A DNA stretch of 64,000 bases from Billgrantia antri (GTDB lineage: Bacteria > Pseudomonadota > Gammaproteobacteria > Pseudomonadales > Halomonadaceae): the NCBI RefSeq assembly GCF_019430905.1, contig NZ_JAHYCA010000002.1:434001-498000 (forward strand), given 5' to 3'. The notes beneath the pieces are model-generated. The model did not search any database and was not told the origin of the DNA. It saw only the letters and a program-made list of their open reading frames with translations. Below are positions 57,858 to 64,000 of this stretch, in pieces. The translations under genes were made by a program, and so were the position numbers. Every line of letters begins with the position of its first letter. The first letter of the stretch is position 1.

Positions 57858-58562
57858 ATGCCGAACCTGCTGGCCCTCGATGCCTCCTCCAGCGCCTGCT
57901 CCGCCGCCCTGCTGATCCAGCGTGGTGGCGGCGAACCGAGGCTGGTGTCCCGTTTTGCCCTGACCCCCCGCGAACATACCCGCCGGCTGCTGCCGATGGT
58001 CGACGAGGTGCTGGCCGAGGCGGGCGTGACCGTCGCCGAGCTGGACGCCGTGTCCTACGGTCGTGGCCCCGGCTCCTTCACCGGGCTGCGCATCGCCGCC
58101 GGCACGGCTCAGGGGCTGGCCTACGGCCTGGACCTGCCGCTGCTCGGCGTGTCGACGCTCGAGGCGCTGGCTTTGGCGGCACATCGGCGTCACGGCGTCG
58201 AATATGTCGTTACTGCCATGGACGCACGTATGGGCGAGATCTACGTCGCCGCCTGGCGTTGCCACGATGGGGCGGTCGAGGCGCTGCGCGAGGAGGCGGT
58301 CATGCCACCTCAGCGGCTTCAACTGCCTGAGATGGCCGAGCGGGTCGGGTGGTACGGCATTGGCTCCGGCTGGTCATTGTGGGAGAAGATGCCGACCGAG
58401 GTGCAGTCGAGTGTCACCCAGCGCGACGTCGAAGCCGAGCCGGCGGCCGAGGAGATGGTGCTGTTGGCCGCCCGGGACCATGCGCAGGGTATTCGCCCTG
58501 CCGCCCATGAAAGCCAGCCGATCTACCTACGCGATCAGGTGGCGTGGCAGAAGGGCAAATGA
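57858..58562 (+). CDS. tsaB: tRNA t6A biosynthesis protein TsaB
   Basis: ASKHA-fold scaffold protein, 234 residues (E. coli 231), which with TsaD and TsaE makes threonylcarbamoyl-adenosine-37 in ANN-decoding tRNAs. [16 protein letters not shown] at the start, [20 protein letters not shown] and [20 protein letters not shown] are diagnostic; [12 protein letters not shown] follows. The gene overlaps rsmJ by 4 nt. Its product supplies the substrate for TrmO, encoded at 48925. Confidence 0.95.
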   Translation: MPNLLALDASSSACSAALLIQRGGGEPRLVSRFALTPREHTRRLLPMVDEVLAEAGVTVAELDAVSYGRGPGSFTGLRIAAGTAQGLAYGLDLPLLGVSTLEALALAAHRRHGVEYVVTAMDARMGEIYVAAWRCHDGAVEALREEAVMPPQRLQLPEMAERVGWYGIGSGWSLWEKMPTEVQSSVTQRDVEAEPAAEEMVLLAARDHAQGIRPAAHESQPIYLRDQVAWQKGK

Positions 58563-59272
58563 GCTTCGTCAGTGCGCGTTCGGGCCAGGTGAGCGACGGG
58601 CTCGAGCTTCTGCGCGAAGGGGATGCGCTGGTGCTGGCGGGCGACCCGGCTCGCTACGGCAAGCCGCTGCGGGTCGACTTCGCCGAAGGCCGGGCCGCGC
58701 ATCGGCGTCGCTTCGGTGGCGGCCGCGGCCAGCTCATCGCTCGTGCCTGCGGCCTTGCGGCGGGCGTCACGCCCAGCGTGGTCGATGCTACCGCTGGGCT
58801 CGGCCGCGATGCCTTCGTGCTGGCGAGTCTCGGTGCCGAGGTGCTGCTGATCGAGCGCGTGGCGGCGATACATGCCCTGCTGGAGGACGGCCTGGCGCGT
58901 GCCGCCGATGACCCCGAGGTGGCAGCGATCGTCGCCCGCATGCACTTGGCGCATGGCGATGCCACCCGCGAACTCGCCTCGTTGGTTGCTGCCAGCCCGG
59001 TGGCGCCTCAAGTGATCCATCTCGATCCCATGTTTCCCCATCGGGAGAAATCGGCGTTGGTCAAAAAAGAGATGCGCCTGTTCCGCGAGCTCGCCGGCGA
59101 CGATGACGACGCGCCGCGCCTGCTCGAAGCGGCGCTGGACGTGGCCACCCACCGCGTGGTGGTCAAGCGCCCGCGCAAGGCGCCACCCATCGAGGGTCGG
59201 GCACCGCAGCACGCCATCGAAGGCAAAACCAGCCGCTACGACCTCTACGTCCACCGCTCGCTCAAGGCCTAA
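58559..59272 (+). CDS. rsmJ: 16S rRNA (guanine-1516-N2) methyltransferase
   Basis: SAM-dependent methyltransferase (YhiQ), 237 residues (E. coli 250). [22 protein letters not shown] motif I reads [20 protein letters not shown], and the catalytic-region motif is [40 protein letters not shown] closes the protein. The start at 58559 overlaps the tsaB stop (ATGA). The 110 nt to the convergent plsB end shows no clear terminator. Confidence 0.95.
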   Translation: MSFVSARSGQVSDGLELLREGDALVLAGDPARYGKPLRVDFAEGRAAHRRRFGGGRGQLIARACGLAAGVTPSVVDATAGLGRDAFVLASLGAEVLLIERVAAIHALLEDGLARAADDPEVAAIVARMHLAHGDATRELASLVAASPVAPQVIHLDPMFPHREKSALVKKEMRLFRELAGDDDDAPRLLEAALDVATHRVVVKRPRKAPPIEGRAPQHAIEGKTSRYDLYVHRSLKA

Positions 59273-59382
59273 AGCTACTCAGGAAAGTGACCTCAAGCGT
59301 TACTGGAAAGCGCTCAGCAGTGGGCGAGCGAGATGAAGCGCAACGCAGCGATTCGCTCCAGAAGCATTGACTAAGTCTTTCC

Positions 59383-61824
59383 CTATCCGTGGCTGACGAG
59401 CTGCAGTCGGTGCCGCAACGCCGGATCGTACAGCTCGCCGGTGCGCTGCGCGGCGCTGCGCAGCCGCTCGTCGAACCATAGACGTTCATTCTGCTCCCAG
59501 ATCCAGCCTTCGGCTTCCAGGCTATCGATCAGGCTGGCGAACAGCTTGTGGTCGAAGAACTCTGGCGCATCGCGGCCGGTGAGCAAGGCCAGACGCTCGG
59601 TCAGTTGCTGGCTGCGCTCGGCGAGGGCGTTGCGCCCCAGAGTGCCGGCCGGCTGGCTGAGCAGCAGCGCAAGGAGCAGGTAGCCGCGCTCCAGCGAGGG
59701 CTGCATCAGCCTCGCCAATAGGCGAAGTTGCTCGCCGGCCTCCAGTGCTGCGGGCCGTTGCCAAGCGTCGGCATGACGGTGCAGCAGGCCCTGCTGGCAA
59801 AGCGCGTCGAGCATGGCGGGCAAGGCCTGGGGCAGTGCCACCGGGTCGAGGAACAGCTCCCGCGCCAGAATCGGCCAGGGGGGGGCGAGCTGTGCCTGCA
59901 GGCTATCGAGATCATGACGCGGTGCATGGCGGAAGGCGAAGGCGGTCAGGCCGGCCAGGGCGAAGAGGTGCAGGACGTTGTTGCGGTACCACACCAGCAG
60001 ACTGGCCTGCTCCGCCGTCGCCGTCACGATGTCGCCCAGCGCATGGGGGCGGCGCTCGACCATCCCCAGTGACACGACTTCATCGATCCACTCGTCGGGT
60101 TCGCCTTGGGGCAGGCTGACGTGCTGCCCTCCGGGGCTGTGACGCTGCAGCGCCGTCAGCAGAGCGAGCTGGCGCGACATCAGGCTGGCTTCGATGGCGT
60201 GATGCGGCGTGGCCAGCAGAACCAGTGCCACCAGATTGACCGGATTGAGTGCCGCCGCGGCGTTGATACGCCGGGCCAGCTCGTCGCCCAGCCGCGGCAC
60301 GGCCTGGTTGAGCCAGGCTGGCTTGGCCTGGGCGAGGTCGTCCCTCCAGCCCGGTGTGGTGTCATCCAGCCAAGCGCCGAGTGGTAGCGGCTCACCGACA
60401 TTGACCGCGACCTTGCCGAATGGCTGGCGCAACTTGCCGAGGACCCGCAGCAGGGCCAGCGGGGATTCCTTGCGCTTCTTGCCGCCGCGCAGCTCGCGCT
60501 GGTAGCTGGCGCTCTCGATGATGCGCTCGTAGCCGACATAAACGGGCACGAAGGCGAGCCGGGGAGGGCTGCTGCCTGCTGCGCTGCGGCGAAACGAGCG
60601 CAGCGTCATCGACAGCATGCCGGGGCGCGGCGTAAGCATGCGGCCGCTGCGCGAGCGGCCGCCCTCGATGAAGTATTCCAGCGGGTGACCGCGCTCCAGC
60701 AGGCGATGCAGGTACTCGTTGAAGACGGCTGCATAGAGCGGCTTGTCGCGGAAGCTGCGGCGCAGGAAGAAGGCCCCGCCGCGGCGCAGCAGCGGGCCGA
60801 TCAGCGGCATGTCGAGGTTGCGCCCGGCGGCGATGTGCGGCGGCATCAGGCCGTCGCGGTAGAGCACGTAGGAGAGCAGCAGGTAATCGATATGGCTGCG
60901 GTGGCAGGGCACGTAGACTAGCGTATGGTCGCCGGCCAGCGCCTTGACCCGCTCGAGGCCGCGTACCTCGACGCCGTCATACAGCCGATTCCACAGTCGG
61001 CGCAGCAGGCCGTCCATGAAGCGCAGCACCGGGTAGGTCATGTTCGAGGCGATCTCGCGACCGTAGCGCAGGGCTCGCCGCTGTAAACGCTCCGGCGAAC
61101 GCTTCTCGGCCGGTGCCAGCTCGCCGATGACGCGTCGCACCTCGGGGCTGGTGGCCACGCCTTCGATCAGCGTGCGGCGGTGGGAGAGGTCAGGACCCAG
61201 GACGCGTGTGCGCATGCGCCGGAAGTGGACGCGCAGCAGGCGGGCGCTCTTGCGATTGGCCACGGCGGGCCCGCGCTCGTCCAGCAGGTCGCGAAGCTCG
61301 AGCGGCGCGCCGAAGTGCACCTCGACGCTCTTGCCGTTGACCAGCACCGACAGCGCCCGGCGTAGCTTGCCTGTCAGCTGCCAGCTGTCGGCCGCCAGAA
61401 GGTGCCAGAAGCCGAAACGCTTGCCCGGTGCCCGCCCCCAGAACACGCTCACCGGAACCAGTTGGATATCGGCCTCGGGATTGTCGGCGAGGTATGCCAG
61501 GGCCTGGTGGAAAGGGGCCTCCAGGGCACGGCTGCGGCGCCATAGCCGGCGTTGCCTGACAGGCAGTGCGACACTGGCCGGGAGATCGAGAGCCTGCAAA
61601 CGGATCCTGCCTCGTGCCGATGGCAGCCCATGGCGCTGGCACAGCACATCGAGCAGCAAGGCGTCGGAAAGCGCCGGATGGGGCAGTACGTAGAGGGTGG
61701 GGAGCGAAGGGTCGAGGGACAGGTCGCCGGGCTCGGGCTCTATGAGGCGGGTCCCGACCCAGGCCTTGATCAAGCCCTTCAACGGGGCGCGAAGTGCAGC
61801 GAACAGAGTATGGGCTAGGGCCAT
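59383..61824 (-). CDS. plsB: Glycerol-3-phosphate 1-O-acyltransferase
   Basis: Membrane-associated enzyme of the first acylation step in phospholipid synthesis, 813 residues (E. coli 807). Acyltransferase motifs are in order near the middle: block I PCHRSHIDYLLLSYVLY, block II GGAFFLRRSFRDKPLY, block III FIEGGRSRSGR, and block IV AFVPVYVGYERI. The start at 61824 (MALAHTLFAALRAPLKGLI) has GAGG 7 nt upstream; the open frame further upstream is not homologous. It is divergent from the cardiolipin-synthase-like gene, so two phospholipid genes share a 123-bp intergenic region. Confidence 0.96.
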   Translation of the reverse strand: MALAHTLFAALRAPLKGLIKAWVGTRLIEPEPGDLSLDPSLPTLYVLPHPALSDALLLDVLCQRHGLPSARGRIRLQALDLPASVALPVRQRRLWRRSRALEAPFHQALAYLADNPEADIQLVPVSVFWGRAPGKRFGFWHLLAADSWQLTGKLRRALSVLVNGKSVEVHFGAPLELRDLLDERGPAVANRKSARLLRVHFRRMRTRVLGPDLSHRRTLIEGVATSPEVRRVIGELAPAEKRSPERLQRRALRYGREIASNMTYPVLRFMDGLLRRLWNRLYDGVEVRGLERVKALAGDHTLVYVPCHRSHIDYLLLSYVLYRDGLMPPHIAAGRNLDMPLIGPLLRRGGAFFLRRSFRDKPLYAAVFNEYLHRLLERGHPLEYFIEGGRSRSGRMLTPRPGMLSMTLRSFRRSAAGSSPPRLAFVPVYVGYERIIESASYQRELRGGKKRKESPLALLRVLGKLRQPFGKVAVNVGEPLPLGAWLDDTTPGWRDDLAQAKPAWLNQAVPRLGDELARRINAAAALNPVNLVALVLLATPHHAIEASLMSRQLALLTALQRHSPGGQHVSLPQGEPDEWIDEVVSLGMVERRPHALGDIVTATAEQASLLVWYRNNVLHLFALAGLTAFAFRHAPRHDLDSLQAQLAPPWPILARELFLDPVALPQALPAMLDALCQQGLLHRHADAWQRPAALEAGEQLRLLARLMQPSLERGYLLLALLLSQPAGTLGRNALAERSQQLTERLALLTGRDAPEFFDHKLFASLIDSLEAEGWIWEQNERLWFDERLRSAAQRTGELYDPALRHRLQLVSHG

Positions 61825-61947
61825 CCGATTGCCTCGACGTCGAACCGAGGGGCCAGTATAGCCATGCTGCCCTGGGCGGGTCAGGTGCTTTCCCTCGATG
61901 GGCAAAACGTGCGTCAATCATATAAGGCAAGGAGACGGGAGGCAGCC

Positions 61948-63069
61948 ATGCACGGCGTGTGGCGGGATGGCAATCGGTTCGAGCTGCTGGCGGAGTCGTC
62001 GCGTTTCCTGCCGGCGATGTTCGCGTCCATGGAAGAGGCGCGCCGCTCGATCCTCGTCGAACTCTACCTGATGGAGTCGGGGCAACTGGCCACGGCGCTG
62101 ATCGATTCGCTGTGCCGGGCCGCGCAGCGTGGCGTGACGGTCGCGCTGATGCTGGACGCCTACGGGGCCATGGGGCTTGGTGGGGAGGACCGCCGGCGCC
62201 TGGAGGAGGCCGGTGTGGCACTGCGGCTGTTCAACCCGCTGGGGCTGCGTTCGCTGACACGCAACCTGACCCGCGATCATCGCAAGCTGGTGGTGGTCGA
62301 CGGGCAGGTCGCTTTCACCGGCGGCTTCGGTGCGGTCGACGAGTTCCTCGAGGCCTGGTATGAGGTCGCGGTGCGGATCGAGGGACCGGTCGTTGCCGAT
62401 TGGGTACGGCTGTTCTCGCGGGTATGGGATTCGCCGATGACACGTGGCGCCGGCGATGCGGCTCTGGTACGCCACTTGCAGCTCGGGTTCCACCCACACG
62501 AGGATTACCACGCCATGCGCGGCCGCGTGGTGTGGGGGCAGGGCTATCGCTACCAGGCCATCCGCCACTCGCTGTATGGCCGGGTGTCGTCTGCCCAGCG
62601 CCGCATCTGGCTGTGCACGCCCTATTTCGTGCCCACCTTCAGCCTGCGCATGCGCTTGGCCCGTGCGTCTCGCCGCGGCGTCGATGTGCGCCTGCTGCTG
62701 CCCGGCCAAGGCCACGACCACCCCTGGGTGCGCTATGCCGGCCAGCGCTTCTACCGGCGCCTGCTGCGCGCCGGCGTGCGCATTTTCGAGTTCCAGCCCA
62801 CTTTCATCCATGCCAAGTTCTCGCTGGTCGACCAGTGGTCGAGCCTGGGCTCGTGCAATTTCGACCACTGGAGCCTGCACTGGAACCTGGAGGCCAACCA
62901 GGAGGTGGAAGACACCCGCTTCGCCGGCGAGGTGGCTGCACTGTTCGAGCGCAACTTCGCCGCCAGCCACGAGATCACCTACCGGGCCTGGGTGCGGCGC
63001 CCGCGCTGGCAGCGCTTCAAGGAGTGGCTGTTCGGCAGTTTCGATGCCTGGCTGACACGGCTACGGTGA
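61948..63069 (+). CDS. Cardiolipin synthase-like phospholipase D family protein (ClsB type)
   Basis: A 373-residue protein with two PLD motifs: HRKLVVVDGQVAFTGG (about 110-125) and HAKFSLVDQWSSLGSCNFD (about 288-306), the paired HxKxxxxD catalytic sites. There is no N-terminal membrane hairpin, as in ClsB and unlike ClsA. NRFELLAESSRFLPAMFASM at the start is typical of ClsB-like proteins. The likely reaction is transfer of a phosphatidyl group between phospholipids to make cardiolipin. The start at 61948 has GGGAGG 5 nt upstream. Confidence 0.88.
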   Translation: MHGVWRDGNRFELLAESSRFLPAMFASMEEARRSILVELYLMESGQLATALIDSLCRAAQRGVTVALMLDAYGAMGLGGEDRRRLEEAGVALRLFNPLGLRSLTRNLTRDHRKLVVVDGQVAFTGGFGAVDEFLEAWYEVAVRIEGPVVADWVRLFSRVWDSPMTRGAGDAALVRHLQLGFHPHEDYHAMRGRVVWGQGYRYQAIRHSLYGRVSSAQRRIWLCTPYFVPTFSLRMRLARASRRGVDVRLLLPGQGHDHPWVRYAGQRFYRRLLRAGVRIFEFQPTFIHAKFSLVDQWSSLGSCNFDHWSLHWNLEANQEVEDTRFAGEVAALFERNFAASHEITYRAWVRRPRWQRFKEWLFGSFDAWLTRLR

Positions 63070-63139
63070 TGGCCTATTGCGCTTGGCCATACGGCGTGAC
63101 GCCAATCCTCGATGTGCCATCCTATTGCTGATCACCCTA

Positions 63140-63802
63140 TTAGTGCTTGCCGCCGGGTTTGCCCTTGCCGGCGCTGCGGCCGGCGGGCTTTTTCTTGCGC
63201 GGCATCGGTTTGGGCGTCTCGGGGGGCACGCGGTAGTGCAGGTAGAGATCCAGCACCAGGTCCGGCAGCTGACCGGCCAGCGATTCCAGGCGAGCAGTGT
63301 CCGCGGTCATGTCGGCCATGTCGGGTTCGTCGTCGAACAGGCCCGAAAGCGCCATGAAGGGCAGCAGCAGGGTGGCGACCGTCTCTTCGTCCTGTTCGAA
63401 CCAGGCGGCTTCGTCGAGGAATACGCCTTCCATGAAGCCGGCGCACCAGTCGCCGATGGGCGTCTCTTCCGGGGCCGCACCGTCCAGGGTCAGTTCGAAG
63501 GGCAGTTCGGGCAGGCCGCCCTGTTCCAGGGTGTCGATGGCATTGCCGCGAAGTTTCTCCAGCAGGCCTAGGATCTCACTGCGTTCAGCAGCGTCGGCAA
63601 AGGCCGGTTCGCCGTGGAACAGCTCGGCCACCCAGGTGGTGGCTTCGATCTCACGAGGCGCCACTGCCAGGGCGACGAGAAAGCCATGGGCCGAGATCAG
63701 GTCCAGGGCATCGGGGTCGACGCGCTCGGAGTCGAGAAACTCGTCGAGGCGCTCGAGTTCGTCGTCCTCGAGCAGGGGCTGGGGCAGGGGCGTATCTGAC
63801 AT
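63140..63802 (-). CDS. YecA/YgfB family (UPF0149) protein
   Basis: A 220-residue, acidic helical protein. ISAHGFLVALAVAPREI near 38-54 and PIGDWCAGFMEGVFL near 119-133 are characteristic of the YgfB/YecA family. YecA proteins often end with a zinc-binding SEC-C motif; here the end is instead a basic Lys/Pro/Gly-rich tail (PRKKKPAGRSAGKGKPGGKH) with no cysteines. Its function is unknown. It is divergent from the partial gene at the window edge, 84 nt apart. Confidence 0.85.
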   Translation of the reverse strand: MSDTPLPQPLLEDDELERLDEFLDSERVDPDALDLISAHGFLVALAVAPREIEATTWVAELFHGEPAFADAAERSEILGLLEKLRGNAIDTLEQGGLPELPFELTLDGAAPEETPIGDWCAGFMEGVFLDEAAWFEQDEETVATLLLPFMALSGLFDDEPDMADMTADTARLESLAGQLPDLVLDLYLHYRVPPETPKPMPRKKKPAGRSAGKGKPGGKH

Positions 63803-63886
63803 CGGGCCTCTCGCATGGCATCGTGAAGGCGGATCGTGGCCGCTTTGGGCTGGACAGCGCCGTGGCGGGACGTCATTTTAGCACCC

Positions 63887-64000
63887 ATGAAACGACATGC
63901 GCTCCCTGATCCCTGCCCCGAATGGCTGGCAAGTCTCGACGATGCAGCGCTTGAGCGTGCCCTGCTGGAACGGGTGGAGGCCGCCTGGCAGCTGTGTCGC
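63887..64000 (+). CDS. Start of an unidentified gene, cut by the window end
   Basis: An open frame of 38 codons starts with ATG at 63887 (MKRHALPDPCPEW) and runs to the last base. The N-terminal helix ALERALLERVEAAWQLC is all that is informative. A SprT-like protein is one possibility from the general look of the helix, but I cannot support a function. No strong Shine-Dalgarno is visible upstream (TTTTAGCACCC), which lowers confidence in the exact start. Confidence 0.5.
   Translation, partial: MKRHALPDPCPEWLASLDDAALERALLERVEAAWQLCR

Overview
The window is GC-rich, densely packed bacterial chromosome with short intergenic gaps and many 4-nt ATGA gene overlaps. It looks like a gammaproteobacterium. 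The dapA-bamC-purC cluster, a three-lipoyl-domain AceF, RadD, BepA, TusA, RsmJ, PlsB and a YecA/UPF0149 protein all point that way, and a Halomonas-like (Halomonadaceae) origin is my best inference. No insertion sequence, prophage, CRISPR array or pseudogene is visible.

Layout. (1) 1-5448: the downstream part of a non-flagellar type III secretion (T3SS) operon, sctN(partial)-sctO-sctQ-sctR-sctS-sctT-sctU. Two parts of the classical substrate switch are missing: no sctP lies between sctO and sctQ, and SctU has AAGD where its homologues have the self-cleaving NPTH. (2) 5456-7552: an ECF42-type sigma factor with its DGPF/YCII partner and a DUF1428 gene; two similar TGTCGA-N17-CGA promoter-like elements flank the sigma gene. 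(3) 7553-16626: MgtC/DUF4010 membrane protein, secreted BFN-PDZ protein, chemoreceptor, TesB thioesterase, TadA, diguanylate cyclase and MltF. (4) 16783-25208: purL, an AmiS/UreI channel, a ferritin-like hypothetical protein, a crotonase and radD. (5) 25238-29282: a divergent bactofilin pair, then scpA-scpB-rluB. (6) 29315-30912: two identical tRNA-Lys(TTT) genes behind a near-consensus sigma70 promoter, then nadA preceded by a strongly structured leader. (7) 30926-38118: bepA, tusA-perM, bcp and dapA-bamC-MBL-purC. (8) 38194-48910: a catabolic operon with a three-subunit molybdenum hydroxylase, an acyl-CoA ligase, a crotonase, a BenE-type transporter, XdhC and a MocA-like cytidylyltransferase, followed by an AraC regulator. 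Gene content and order match the hmfABCDE route for 2-furoate, which ends in 2-oxoglutarate. (9) 48925-64000: trmO, a GNAT, nadC, ampD, aceEF, adk, tsaB-rsmJ, plsB, a cardiolipin-synthase-like PLD protein, a YecA-family protein and the start of one more gene.

How it fits together. Most genes are housekeeping (purines, NAD, lysine, pyruvate dehydrogenase, phospholipids, outer-membrane assembly, tRNA modification). Three accessory modules sit among them: the T3SS export apparatus, the ECF42 module and the furoate-type operon. The observations I rank highest are the switch-less T3SS, the probable furoate operon with a CoxG-fused large subunit and BenE transporter, the locally autoregulated ECF42 module, and the riboswitch-like fold upstream of nadA. 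All functional assignments rest on reading motifs and recalled family features; no database search was run.
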